From Bacillota bacterium (GTDB taxonomy: Bacteria > Bacillota > Clostridia > DSM-8532), in the NCBI GenBank assembly GCA_023415825.1, contig JAEZJF010000017.1:1-64000 (forward strand): a stretch of DNA of 64,000 nucleotides. Reading direction: 5' to 3'. The position numbers were made by a program, and so were the translations under genes. This document shows, in pieces, positions 33,564 to 43,060 of this stretch. Each line of letters opens with the position of its first letter. Position 1 is the first letter of the stretch. Under the pieces are notes generated by a model. The model worked only from the letters and a program-made list of their open reading frames with translations. It was not told where the DNA came from and searched no databases.

Positions 33564-33606
33564 ATATATGTACCACATTGCAAAAAAGGATAAGGAGGGC
33601 CAAACA

Positions 33607-35778
33607 TTGTTAATCAAAATAGCGCTTGCCGGCAACCCGAACAGCGGCAAAACTACCCTATTCAACGCACTTACAGGCTCCAATCAATTTGTAGGCAACT
33701 GGCCCGGGGTTACAGTCGAAAAAAAAGAAGGTAAATTAAAGGGTCACAAGGATGTTACCATTGTTGATCTGCCCGGTATCTACTCTCTTTCGCCCTACAC
33801 CCTGGAGGAGGTCGTCGCAAGAAATTTTCTGCTTAATGAAAGGCCTCAAGCTATTCTCAATATTGTGGATGGTACAAATATTGAGCGTAATCTTTATCTG
33901 ACCACGCAGCTTTTAGAGCTTGGCATTCCTGTGGTTGTTGCGGTTAATATGATGGATATCGTGAACAAAAACGGGGATGAAATCAACTTTAACACGCTAT
34001 CAAGAAAGTTAGGATGTGAGGTCGTCTCCATCTCCGCGCTAAAGGGAACCGGACTTATGGAGGCTGCGGAAAAAGCGCTGACTCTGGCTCAGAAAAAGCT
34101 AATATCAAAGCCTTTGCATACCTTTTCAGAAAGAGTGGAAACGGTGCTTTCCAGCATTTCCGCGAACCTGAACCATGATATTCCAGAAGAACAAAAGCGT
34201 TTTTATGCCATCAAGCTGTTCGAGCGCGACAATAAAATCGCAGATCAAATGGTGAATAGTCCTGAGCTGGAAAACCTCATTCAGGCTGTTGAAGACGAAA
34301 TGGATGACGACAGCGAAAGTATCATCACCAATGAGCGGTATATCTACATATCATCCATTATCAAGGATTGCTATACAAAAAAGAACAAATCTAATCTCAC
34401 TGCCTCGGACAGGATTGACAAGGTCGTTACCAACCGATGGCTGGCACTTCCCATCTTTGCTGTTGTCATGTTTATTGTCTACTTTATTTCCATTACAACG
34501 GTAGGGACCCTGGCGACGGATTGGGCCAATGACGGCGTATTCGGTGATGGCTGGCATCTGTTTGGAATTGACGGGGTGTGGGTACCCGGTGTTCCTGTTC
34601 TTGCTGAAAGCTTACTTAACTCTCTCGGAACGGCAGATTGGTTAAGCAGCTTGATTATTGACGGTATCATAGCCGGTGTTGGCGCAGTGCTTGGTTTCGT
34701 ACCGCAAATGTTCATTCTTTTTATGTTCCTTGCATTTTTGGAAGCCTGCGGCTATATGGCGCGTATCGCCTTTATCATGGACAGGATTTTCAGAAAATTC
34801 GGGCTTTCCGGCAAATCCTTTATCCCCATGCTCATAGGGACAGGCTGCGGTGTTCCCGGTATTATGGCATCACGTACCATTGAAAATGACCGGGATCGCA
34901 GGATGACCATCATGACCACCACCTTTATTCCCTGCGGTGCCAAGCTTCCCATTATCGCCCTGATTGCAGGCGCCTTGTTCGGCGGCGCCTGGTGGGTGGC
35001 TCCCAGTGCATACTTTATAGGTATTGCAGCCATTATCATGTCAGGTATCATCCTTAAGAAAACAAAAATGTTTGAGGGCGACCCGGCTCCCTTCGTCATG
35101 GAGCTTCCTGCCTACCATCTTCCTACAGTTGGCAATGTGCTCCGCAGCATGTGGGAACGGGGCTGGTCCTTTATCAAGAAAGCAGGGACCATTATACTTT
35201 TATCCACTATCGTCATCTGGTTCCTCATGAGCTTTGGCATCGTCAATGGTCGATTCGTCAGGGTAGAGGATATCAGTGATGGATTCCTGGCTGTTATCGG
35301 CAGCGCCCTGGCAGGTGTATTTGCACCTTTGGGATTTGGCGATTGGCAAGCCACGGTTGCAACCCTTACAGGTCTTGTAGCAAAAGAGAACGTCGTAGGT
35401 ACACTTGGTATTCTTTATGGCTTTGGTGAGGTCGCAGAAGATGGCGTCGAACTGTGGGGAATGCTTGCTCAAAACTTTACAGCCGTTTCCGCGTATGCGT
35501 TCCTTGTGTTCAACCTGCTGTGCGCACCTTGCTTTGCGGCAATTGGAGCCATTAAGCGTGAAATGAACAACGCCAAATGGACCTGGTTTGCCCTAGGATA
35601 TCAGACGCTATTTGCTTACGCGGTTTCCCTGTGCATCTATCAGTTAGGAACGCTCTTCACCGGCGGTGGCTTTGGTTTGGGAACAATTGCGGCACTGCTG
35701 ATTATAACAGGATTTATCTACCTGCTGACAAGGCCCCATAAGGAAGGTAAGGCATTGAAAATGCAAGCCAATGCCTAA
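33607..35778 (+). CDS. feoB: Ferrous iron transporter FeoB
   Basis: 723 residues. N-terminal G domain: GNPNSGKTTLFN (G1), NWPGVTVEKKEG (switch I with G2 Thr), DLPGIYSL (G3), NMMD (G4) and SALKGTG (G5); helical GDI region to about 280; then the FeoB membrane domain with two Gate segments, including GTGCGVPGIMASRTIEN, IPCGAKLPIIALI and LCAPCFAAIGAIKREM. Imports Fe2+ across the inner membrane. TTG 33607 is preferred because AAGGAGGG (33592-33599) sits eight bases upstream and it gives the usual N-terminus; the frame is open from ATG 33568. Confidence 0.96.
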   Translation: MLIKIALAGNPNSGKTTLFNALTGSNQFVGNWPGVTVEKKEGKLKGHKDVTIVDLPGIYSLSPYTLEEVVARNFLLNERPQAILNIVDGTNIERNLYLTTQLLELGIPVVVAVNMMDIVNKNGDEINFNTLSRKLGCEVVSISALKGTGLMEAAEKALTLAQKKLISKPLHTFSERVETVLSSISANLNHDIPEEQKRFYAIKLFERDNKIADQMVNSPELENLIQAVEDEMDDDSESIITNERYIYISSIIKDCYTKKNKSNLTASDRIDKVVTNRWLALPIFAVVMFIVYFISITTVGTLATDWANDGVFGDGWHLFGIDGVWVPGVPVLAESLLNSLGTADWLSSLIIDGIIAGVGAVLGFVPQMFILFMFLAFLEACGYMARIAFIMDRIFRKFGLSGKSFIPMLIGTGCGVPGIMASRTIENDRDRRMTIMTTTFIPCGAKLPIIALIAGALFGGAWWVAPSAYFIGIAAIIMSGIILKKTKMFEGDPAPFVMELPAYHLPTVGNVLRSMWERGWSFIKKAGTIILLSTIVIWFLMSFGIVNGRFVRVEDISDGFLAVIGSALAGVFAPLGFGDWQATVATLTGLVAKENVVGTLGILYGFGEVAEDGVELWGMLAQNFTAVSAYAFLVFNLLCAPCFAAIGAIKREMNNAKWTWFALGYQTLFAYAVSLCIYQLGTLFTGGGFGLGTIAALLIITGFIYLLTRPHKEGKALKMQANA

Positions 35779-35793
35779 TGAAGGAGGGTTATT

Positions 35794-35964
35794 ATGTTTC
35801 AATTTATAGCAGAAAATCTCGGGACACTTTTAATCGGTGCAATTCTTTTGGCGGTGGTCGCTCTCATCATCGCCAAGATGGTAAGGGATAAGAAAAAAGG
35901 CGCAGCTATCGGATGCGGATGCAGCTGCAAGGATTGCCCCAGTTCCTCAATGTGCCATAGATAG
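35794..35964 (+). CDS. FeoB-associated Cys-rich membrane protein
   Basis: 56 residues: MFQFIAENLGTLLIGAILLA, a membrane segment through residue 27, a basic RDKKKG turn, and a Cys cluster GCGCSCKDCPSSSMCHR (Cys at 41, 43, 45, 48 and 54). This is the small FeoB-associated protein found downstream of feoB in many Firmicutes; its exact role is unsettled. ATG 35794 follows AAGGAGGG, 15 bp after the feoB stop. Last gene of the operon. Confidence 0.9.
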   Translation: MFQFIAENLGTLLIGAILLAVVALIIAKMVRDKKKGAAIGCGCSCKDCPSSSMCHR

Positions 35965-35965
35965 G

Positions 35966-36007
35966 CAAATGCGGAGTACACCTGTTCTGTACTCCGCATT
36001 TGTTTTT
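35966..36007. terminator. Bidirectional terminator (feo operon and pnp)
   Basis: Perfect 15-bp arms CAAATGCGGAGTACA (35966-35980) and TGTACTCCGCATTTG (35988-36002), then TTTTT on the plus strand, one base after the last feo stop. The convergent pnp gene ends at 36028 and may share it. Confidence 0.9.
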
Positions 36008-36027
36008 ATGGTAAAGGCTTTTGTGCT

Positions 36028-36852
36028 TTATTCCCAGTTGGCAACAATTTCGCTGACAAGGCTGGAAAACTTCTTCTCTACCTGTTTTCCGGTTTCCATA
36101 ACCTCTTCGTGATTCAAAGGCTGGTCTAAAATACCGGCAGCCATATTGGTAATGCAGGAGATTCCTAAAACTCTCATCCCCATATGTCTTGCAGTAATAA
36201 CCTCGGGCACGGTGGACATGCCCACCGCGTCAGCACCCAGTATGCGCAGTGCCCGTATTTCTGCAGGAGATTCAAAGGAAGGCCCTTTGCAGTAGGAGTA
36301 TATGCCTGTTTTTAGATCAATACCGAGCTTGCTGGCCGTATCCAAGGCAACCTTCTGGAGCGGCCTGTCATAGGCTTTGGACATATCGGGAAAGCGTGGC
36401 CCCAATTGATCAAGATTTTCACCCTTCAGGGGATTATCACAAAATAGGCCTATCTGGTCTGTAATGAGCATCAGGTCTCCTGGAATAAAGCCTAAATTGA
36501 CACCTCCCGCAGCATTGGTCACGATGAGGTTTTGGATACCCAATAGCTTGAAGACACGGATGGGATAGACCACTACATCCATGTCATTACCTTCATAAAA
36601 GTGGAAGCGGCCCTTCATGGCCAAGACCTTGCGGCCTCCTAATGTTCCGAAAATAAGCTTCCCCTCGTGACCAACAACCGTGGTCTGAGGAAAGTTCGGG
36701 ATATCCTCGTAAGGAATTTCCTGCTTATCCTCAATAAAATCGGCCAGTTTACCGAGGCCCGAGCCTAAAATAATGGCCACCTCCGGTTCAATGCTCATTT
36801 TTCTCTTTAAGTAGTCCACCGTCTTTTCTAGTCTTTCCATCATACCCTTCAT
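36028..36852 (-). CDS. Purine nucleoside phosphorylase (trimeric type)
   Basis: 274 residues. Phosphorolysis of inosine and guanosine to base and ribose-1-phosphate. Signatures: IILGSGLGKLAD (phosphate loop), GHEGKLIFG, MKGRFHFYEG, VTNAAGGVN, YCKGPSFESPAEIRALRILG and GMSTVPEVITARHMGM. ATG 36852 follows GGAGG; the frame is open to 36870. Lies 63 bp after polC on the same strand. Confidence 0.94.
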   Translation of the reverse strand: MKGMMERLEKTVDYLKRKMSIEPEVAIILGSGLGKLADFIEDKQEIPYEDIPNFPQTTVVGHEGKLIFGTLGGRKVLAMKGRFHFYEGNDMDVVVYPIRVFKLLGIQNLIVTNAAGGVNLGFIPGDLMLITDQIGLFCDNPLKGENLDQLGPRFPDMSKAYDRPLQKVALDTASKLGIDLKTGIYSYCKGPSFESPAEIRALRILGADAVGMSTVPEVITARHMGMRVLGISCITNMAAGILDQPLNHEEVMETGKQVEKKFSSLVSEIVANWE

Positions 36853-36915
36853 ATTCAAAACCTCCGGCATCTGCCATCAACTTTTTCTACTTATGTTATC
36901 CCACTGGCTCATGAT

Positions 36916-39900
36916 TTAAAACAGTGTTAATTGGCTGCTCTGGTCAAGGCCTCTTAAGCTGCCGTGATTCTCAAGAATTTCAATGACTGACTTGGAAATC
37001 CCGGATTTCATCTTTAGGTCCTCAATGGACATAAACTCATCGCCCTCTTCCCTGGCCTTGACAATATTGCGGGCTGCTGCCGCTCCCAGCCCCTGTAAGG
37101 CTGTAAAAGGCGGAAGAATTCCCTCCTTCGTAATCTGAAACCGCGTAGCATCCGATTGATACAGATTCACCGGCAGACAGGAAATACCTCTGGCATACAT
37201 CTCCTGGGAAACCTCCAGAACAGTCTGCAAATCCTTCTCTTTGTTGGTTGCAGCATTTCCCTTGCGTTCAATATCTTCAATGGTTCTTTTGATGGTATCA
37301 AGCCCCCTGGAAACAATATTGGCATCAAAGCTGTCGGCACGAACTGAAAAATAAGTGGCATAGAAGGCTTCCGGATAATAAACCTTAAACCAGGCAATCC
37401 GGAAGGCCATCATGACATAGGCCGCCGCATGGGCTTTAGGAAACATGTATTTGATCTTCTTGCAGGAATCGATATACCATTCAGGGACATTCTTCTCACG
37501 CATCAATTCTTCATATTCAGGAGTGAGGCCCTTACCCTTACGTACATTTTCCATAATCTTAAAGGCCGTTAAATCAGGCAGCTCCTTCTGAATTAGGTAA
37601 ATCATGATATCATCACGGGTGGAGATAACATTGGCAAGATTGGTTGTTCCATTTCTGACCAAGTCCTGGGCGTTATTGAGCCAGACATCGGTACCGTGGG
37701 AAAGCCCTGAAATACGCATAAGCTCCGCAAAAGCCTTGGGCATGGTATCAACCAGCATCTGACGGACAAACTTTGTTCCAAACTCTGGCACGCCGAAGGT
37801 TCCAACCGGGCTGTTAATGTCCTCAGGGGTCACGCCCAGGGGCTCGGTGCTCGAGAAAATGCCCATGGTTCGCTTTTCACCAATGGGTATGGTCTGAGCA
37901 TCAACACCGGTGAGGTCCTCCAGCATACGGATAACCGTGGGATCGTCATGGCCCAGTATATCAAGCTTCAAGATACGGCCGCTGATAGAATGATAATCGA
38001 AGTGCGTCGTAATGATATCTGAGCTCGTATCGTCGGCAGGCCTTTGAATGGGCGTAAAATCATAAATTTCCTTGTTGCGGGGTACGATCATAACCCCACC
38101 GGGATGTTGACCCGTTGTCCGTTTAATACCTGTGCAGCCCGAAGCTAAGCGCTCAATCTCCGCACGGGTGCCTATCACCTGCTGCTCATCCAAAAACTTC
38201 TTTACAAAGCCATAGGCGGTTTTATCGGCTATGGTGGCAATGGTGCCTGCCTTGAAGGTATACCCCTCTCCAAAAAGCTCCTCGGTATATTTGTGAGCTT
38301 TGGATTGATATTCTCCCGAGAAATTCAAGTCAATATCGGGTTCTTTGTCGCCATCAAAGCCTAGGAAGGTTTCAAATGGAATATCATAGCCGTCCTTTAT
38401 AAGCGGACTTCCACAGTGTGGGCAATTTTTTTCGGGCAAGTCGAAGCCGCAGGCGATACTCTCGTCCTTGTCAAAGAATTCGGAGTATTTGCAGTCGCCG
38501 CAGCGATAATGGGAAGGTAATGAATTAACTTCCGTAATACCAATGAGATAGGCTACAAAGCTTGAGCCTACCGAACCTCGGGAGCCTACCAGATATCCAT
38601 CGTCCAGAGATTTCTTAACTAATTTCTGCGCAATGATGTACATAACCGAGAAACCGTTTTTTATAATTGAATTAAGCTCCCGGTCAACCCTGGCGCGAAC
38701 GAGCTCCGGTAACGGATCTCCGTAGAGCTCCGTCACTTTTTCCTCACTCATGCGCTTGATGTCCTCCTCGGCTCCATCAATATGAGGAGGGAAGGTACCG
38801 CTTGGAATAGGCTGAACATGCTCAATTTCATCGGCAATTTTATTGGTATTGGTGACCACTACCTCATAGGCCTTTTCCTGGCCCAGATAAGCAAACTCAT
38901 CCAGCATTTCCTCAGTGGTCCTGAAATATATGGGAGCCTGATACGCAGCATCACTATACCCCTGACCTGCCTGTAGGATCTCACGGTAGATAGCATCGTC
39001 GGGATCAAGGAAATGAACGTCGCAAGTTGCTACAACAGGCTTATTAAGCCTCTCTCCCAGTTCAACGATTCTACGGTTCAAATCCTTAAGACCTTCGTCA
39101 TCAGCAACCAAGCCATTTCGCACAAGAAACCGGTTATTGCCCACGGGCTGAATCTCAAGATAATCGTAATAGCTCCCTATACGTTCCAGCTCTTCCTGGG
39201 GAGCGCCCTTCAATATGGCCTGAAAGAGTTCTCCCGCTTCACAGGCACTTCCTATGATGAGTCCTTCCCGGTATTGATCAAAGAGTGACTTGGGAAGCCG
39301 GGGCTTTTTATAAAAATACTTTAAATGGCTTTCTGAAACAATGCGATACAGATTTTTCAGGCCTGTTTGGTTTTTAACCAATATAACGGCGTGATAGGTG
39401 TCACAGTGCCTGTAATCAATTTCCCCCTTGGCATTGAGTCTCTCTTCCGCAATAAAATAGCTTTCAATGCCATACAGGACCTTGATATCCTTGTCCTGCT
39501 TTTTTTTAAGGTCCTTGGCGATATCCTGAGCCTCGGGGTATGCCTGCACCACTCCATGGTCTGTAATGGCTACGGCCTTGTGCCCCCATTTAGCTGCCCG
39601 CTTGATCATATCCTTGGTGGGACTTATGGCATCCAACTGGCTCATTTGTGTATGTAAATGAAGCTCCACCCTCTTTACCGGGGCGTTATCGCAACGAGCC
39701 TCTTTTTCCACGGTAATGAGCAGGATGTCTCTGGCCAGCACCACCAGTTCCTTGGCATACATATCATACTGGGCTTCGCCGTTTATTCGGATATGTTGAC
39801 CCTTCACCAATTTTTCCGTAATGACTGGAAGATCGTCCTCATTGGGAAAAAGCTTGCAGGTCAGGGACGATGAAAAATCGGTAACGTCGAAGGTTACGAG

Positions 39901-40743
39901 CGTCCTGCCTGACTTGAGCACCCTTTGGTCTGTTTTTAAAACCTGTCCTTCAATAACCACCTGCCCCGAATTGGTATCGACCTGGTTCATCTTGACGACC
40001 TGCCCCTTAATGCCTCGGCCATAGATGAGGTTTGGATCCTGGGGTCCCGATTGATTGCGGGAGGTCCTTTTCTGAGACTTAAATTTACTGTAACCGTTAT
40101 CAGGGCTAAAAGCCTGGTTTGGTGGTTTTATGGCGCTAGCCGCAGTTTTCTGTGGATCGGGTTCAGGTAGGCTTGCCATCATTTCAGCAACGACGCGAGC
40201 CTCTTCTTCTTTCTTTTCGGTGATATAATCCACAGTTTTCATATGATTGGGTGCATCAATAAAGCTGGCCTTGATCTCATGGTCAAACAGTGCTGCCATG
40301 GCTTCTTCCAGGCAACGCCCCACACCGGCCTTTGAAAGAATGGCTGAGGAATGGTTTTTCAGACTCACTTTTAAATTACGGCCTGACAGCGTGAAATCCG
40401 CTCCCTCTAAAAAGTGGAACATCGGCTCTTTCTCACATTGAACATGATTTAAGAGGAACTCTTTATGCCAGTCCTGGATCTCATCAGTTAATACGTTCAA
40501 AAAACCCGGCTGAACATTGACCTTTGTTGCAAAATGCTCTGAAATAGCCCGTTCCAGTTGTTTAATCTGATCGGGCTTGACACAGTCGTGGCATTCGATT
40601 TGCATTTCAATTTTTCTTTCGGCTTTATGGTAACAAAGGCCGGTTATAAAAGCCCTTGCAAACTCGTTTTGAAGCTTTTCTTTTTCTATGACGCCTTTGA
40701 ACGCCTCGCAAAGGGTCGACTTTTTGAGAACGTCTCTATCCAT
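36916..40743 (-). CDS. polC: PolC-type DNA polymerase III alpha subunit lacking the exonuclease insert
   Basis: 1275 residues, about 160 short of typical PolC (about 1430-1450). Order: N-terminal domains (1-230), OB fold from about 240 (GQVVIEGQVLKTDQR), PHP domain from about 357 (VELHLHTQMSQLDAIS, ITDHGVVQAYPEA), zinc ribbon CGDCKYSEF..CPHCG (about 744), polymerase core with PDIDLNFSGEY (about 801) and LKLDILGHDD (about 923), C-terminal helix-hairpin region. Normally a DnaQ-like 3'-5' exonuclease sits inside the PHP domain, after YGIES. Here YGIESYFIAEERL goes within about 25 residues to DTYHAVILVKNQTGLKNLYR, so the proofreading module is absent. The reading frame is uninterrupted. Confidence 0.95.
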   Translation of the reverse strand: MDRDVLKKSTLCEAFKGVIEKEKLQNEFARAFITGLCYHKAERKIEMQIECHDCVKPDQIKQLERAISEHFATKVNVQPGFLNVLTDEIQDWHKEFLLNHVQCEKEPMFHFLEGADFTLSGRNLKVSLKNHSSAILSKAGVGRCLEEAMAALFDHEIKASFIDAPNHMKTVDYITEKKEEEARVVAEMMASLPEPDPQKTAASAIKPPNQAFSPDNGYSKFKSQKRTSRNQSGPQDPNLIYGRGIKGQVVKMNQVDTNSGQVVIEGQVLKTDQRVLKSGRTLVTFDVTDFSSSLTCKLFPNEDDLPVITEKLVKGQHIRINGEAQYDMYAKELVVLARDILLITVEKEARCDNAPVKRVELHLHTQMSQLDAISPTKDMIKRAAKWGHKAVAITDHGVVQAYPEAQDIAKDLKKKQDKDIKVLYGIESYFIAEERLNAKGEIDYRHCDTYHAVILVKNQTGLKNLYRIVSESHLKYFYKKPRLPKSLFDQYREGLIIGSACEAGELFQAILKGAPQEELERIGSYYDYLEIQPVGNNRFLVRNGLVADDEGLKDLNRRIVELGERLNKPVVATCDVHFLDPDDAIYREILQAGQGYSDAAYQAPIYFRTTEEMLDEFAYLGQEKAYEVVVTNTNKIADEIEHVQPIPSGTFPPHIDGAEEDIKRMSEEKVTELYGDPLPELVRARVDRELNSIIKNGFSVMYIIAQKLVKKSLDDGYLVGSRGSVGSSFVAYLIGITEVNSLPSHYRCGDCKYSEFFDKDESIACGFDLPEKNCPHCGSPLIKDGYDIPFETFLGFDGDKEPDIDLNFSGEYQSKAHKYTEELFGEGYTFKAGTIATIADKTAYGFVKKFLDEQQVIGTRAEIERLASGCTGIKRTTGQHPGGVMIVPRNKEIYDFTPIQRPADDTSSDIITTHFDYHSISGRILKLDILGHDDPTVIRMLEDLTGVDAQTIPIGEKRTMGIFSSTEPLGVTPEDINSPVGTFGVPEFGTKFVRQMLVDTMPKAFAELMRISGLSHGTDVWLNNAQDLVRNGTTNLANVISTRDDIMIYLIQKELPDLTAFKIMENVRKGKGLTPEYEELMREKNVPEWYIDSCKKIKYMFPKAHAAAYVMMAFRIAWFKVYYPEAFYATYFSVRADSFDANIVSRGLDTIKRTIEDIERKGNAATNKEKDLQTVLEVSQEMYARGISCLPVNLYQSDATRFQITKEGILPPFTALQGLGAAAARNIVKAREEGDEFMSIEDLKMKSGISKSVIEILENHGSLRGLDQSSQLTLF

Positions 40744-40781
40744 CAGGTACTTCCTTTCGTGTCTTCAAGTTTTCATCTTTG

Positions 40782-40840
40782 GGGATGATCGATATTTCGA
40801 TGGGTCCTTAGGGATGATCGATATTTCGATTGCTCCTTAG
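40782..40840. repeat. Two tandem 29-bp repeats with palindromic core upstream of polC
   Basis: GGGATGATCGATATTTCGAT occurs at 40782-40801 and again at 40811-40830, each followed by a close TCCTTAG tail. Each unit contains ATCGA-TATT-TCGAT, a 5-bp inverted repeat. It lies 39-97 bp upstream of the polC start, in the 253-bp divergent gap 40744-40996; no other gene is seen there. Confidence 0.75.
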
Positions 40841-40996
40841 GAGTATACTTTATGCTCATCCTATTTTATCATAGGGGAGCTCTGGAAAACAGGGCGGAAC
40901 GAAGTGTTTTTCAACTTGGTCCGATGCAATCTTATTTTCATTATGGTATATTGAAGATATCCCCTATTCTTCCAATTATGAAAGGATGGTCGAAAT

Positions 40997-42445
40997 ATGG
41001 CTCTTTCTTATGTGTTGCCCCGATCAACCCCTGAAGAGCAGGGCATTGACTCCTCAAAAATCCTGTCATTTCTTGATTCCTTGGATCAGCATCAGATCGA
41101 ATTTCACAGCTTTATGCTTCTGAGAAACGGTACAGTAGCAGCTGAGGCCTGGTGGTCACCTTATCGAAAGGATCTCCCCCACATGCTGTTTTCCTTAAGC
41201 AAGAGCTTTACCTCAACCGCCATCGGCCTGGCTGTCCATGAAGGCCTTCTGACCGTAGAAGATCCCGTCATCCAATACTTTCCTGAACAGCTTCCACAGA
41301 ATATGGATGAAAAATTTAAAAAGCTTAAGGTCAAGCATCTGTTATCCATGAGTACAGGTCATAAAGAAGAACCCTCCGCTGTCGGAAGGCCTGATGGAAA
41401 TTGGGCTAAGGCCTTTTTTGAAGCACCTTTGACTTATGAACCCGGTACTCATTTTCTCTACAACACCCTGGCTACCTATATGCTTTCCGTCATTATAACC
41501 CGCCTGACAGGTAAAACAACCCGTGATTATCTTATGCCAAGGCTATTCGAGCCCCTTGGCATTGAAAGGCCTTCATGGGCAACCTGCCCCCGAGGCTACA
41601 GCACAGGCGGCTTCGGATTAAATCTTAAGACTGAAGACATTTTGAAGTTTGGCCTTCTCTATCTCCAAAAGGGCATGCTTAACGGTCATCAGATTATACC
41701 TTCCGCATGGGTTGTAGAAGCTACAAAGAGCCAGATTTCCAACGCTGAAAATAGCCTTCCGGACTGGAAGCAGGGCTACGGCTATCAGTTCTGGCGATGC
41801 CAGGGAAATGCCTATCGTGGCGATGGTGCCTTTGGACAATATTGCATTGTCTTCCCTGAGAAGAATGCTGTAATCGCAATTACCAGTGCAGTCAAGGACA
41901 TGCAGGCTGTGATGGACTTGATACATGAGCACCTGGTACCGGCTTTTGGTGATGAAAAGCTTTCACCATCTTCCTTCTACCCCATACTTCATGACAGGCT
42001 CGGGAATCTTTTCCTTGCGCCTCCCATGAAGATGAAATATTCTCCGCTGGAGCAAAAGCTGGAATCGGGCATTCTCAACCTGTTTGATAAAAACCAATCC
42101 AGTTATGAAAGAATCTTTCTGAGGTTAAAGGATGACAAGCTCACCATCACCCTGGACGGCGACAGGGGCCCGGATGCCGTCGAAGCCGGAAAACATATTT
42201 GGCTCCCATCCACCACATCATTGGTTGATATTCCTGGTGAAGGCAACAAGACTTGTCCCATTTTGAGCAGTTTCACCTGGGAACAGGAAGATTTGCTGTT
42301 GGTGACCATTCGTTACATTGAGTCGCCTTTCTGTGTTACCCTGCGTATCGGCTTTAATGATGAAGGTTTGACCCTTAATGGCCGGATCAATGTCAGCTTT
42401 GGGGCAGAAGAACTATTTAATCTAAAAGCTGTTACTATAGAGTAA
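40997..42445 (+). CDS. Beta-lactamase-fold serine hydrolase
   Basis: 482 residues. Class C beta-lactamase/esterase fold: SLSK at 66-69 gives nucleophile Ser66 and Lys69 (SxxK); LYNTLATYML with Tyr155 is the second motif; the GYQFWRC..GDGAFGQYCIV stretch corresponds to the third-motif region. The last 120 residues form an additional beta domain. No signal peptide, so cytosolic. Likely an esterase or peptidase of EstB/AmpH type rather than an antibiotic resistance enzyme. Divergent from polC. Confidence 0.85.
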   Translation: MALSYVLPRSTPEEQGIDSSKILSFLDSLDQHQIEFHSFMLLRNGTVAAEAWWSPYRKDLPHMLFSLSKSFTSTAIGLAVHEGLLTVEDPVIQYFPEQLPQNMDEKFKKLKVKHLLSMSTGHKEEPSAVGRPDGNWAKAFFEAPLTYEPGTHFLYNTLATYMLSVIITRLTGKTTRDYLMPRLFEPLGIERPSWATCPRGYSTGGFGLNLKTEDILKFGLLYLQKGMLNGHQIIPSAWVVEATKSQISNAENSLPDWKQGYGYQFWRCQGNAYRGDGAFGQYCIVFPEKNAVIAITSAVKDMQAVMDLIHEHLVPAFGDEKLSPSSFYPILHDRLGNLFLAPPMKMKYSPLEQKLESGILNLFDKNQSSYERIFLRLKDDKLTITLDGDRGPDAVEAGKHIWLPSTTSLVDIPGEGNKTCPILSSFTWEQEDLLLVTIRYIESPFCVTLRIGFNDEGLTLNGRINVSFGAEELFNLKAVTIE

Positions 42446-42451
42446 ATAGGC

Positions 42452-42490
42452 AAAAAAGAGGCCGACTTCAATAAGTCGCCTCTTTTGTTT
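42452..42490. terminator. Bidirectional terminator
   Basis: Arms AAAAGAGGC-GACTT and AAGTC-GCCTCTTTT (roughly 42455-42468 and 42472-42486, one bulge) followed by TTGTTTT. It lies between the convergent hydrolase and signal peptidase genes. Confidence 0.8.
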
Positions 42491-42514
42491 TAGCTATTTA
42501 TTTAACCAGAAGAT

Positions 42515-43060
42515 TTACCTTACAGGTCCGGCTTCACTGAAGGGAAATAACCTGATCCAGCACTTCCCCACAATCCGATCCACATTGATGGTACCGAAGG
42601 TCCTGCTGTCACGGCTTTTATCAGGTATTCTGTTGTCCCCCAGAACATAGATGCAGCCTTTTGGGACAGTTACATCAGCGTACATGGGGTCATTGGTTGT
42701 GGTCTGCTCGCCATTAATATAACTCTCTATAAGCGCGATGCCGTCCACAAAAACCTTTCCTTCCCGGATTTCCACACGCTGGTTTTCTACTGCAATAATA
42801 CGTTTGATGGCATATTTTTTGTGACCGTCTAACAGCTCGGGTATTTTCAAAACCACGATATCTCCCGGCTTTATGGTACCAAATCGCTGGGTCAGGCTCT
42901 CAATAATGACGACATTTTGGCTTTGAAGTGTAGGCGCCATGGAATTGCCATCCACTATGGTCAGTCGCCCGACATACACAATAATGACAACGCCCAGGGC
43001 AATTGCCACAACAATATGCATAACCCAGTCAAAAATATTCTTCTTCAGCTCTTTACTCAC
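42515..43060 (-). CDS. lepB: Signal peptidase I
   Basis: 181 residues, Gram-positive size. One membrane anchor (WVMHIVVAIALGVVIIVYVG, about 12-31). Catalytic Ser40 in GNSMAPTL and Lys86 in YAIKRIIAV; box D/E GDNRIPDKSRDSRTFG. Removes signal peptides from secreted pre-proteins. The start is GTG 43060, inside the last codons of aspS (8-bp overlap), implying translational coupling. Confidence 0.95.
   Translation of the reverse strand: MSKELKKNIFDWVMHIVVAIALGVVIIVYVGRLTIVDGNSMAPTLQSQNVVIIESLTQRFGTIKPGDIVVLKIPELLDGHKKYAIKRIIAVENQRVEIREGKVFVDGIALIESYINGEQTTTNDPMYADVTVPKGCIYVLGDNRIPDKSRDSRTFGTINVDRIVGKCWIRLFPFSEAGPVR

Noticed and set aside
40782..40840. LexA/SOS boxes before polC
   Set aside because: The ATCGA..TCGAT repeats do not match the GAAC-N4-GTTC type box of Firmicutes.
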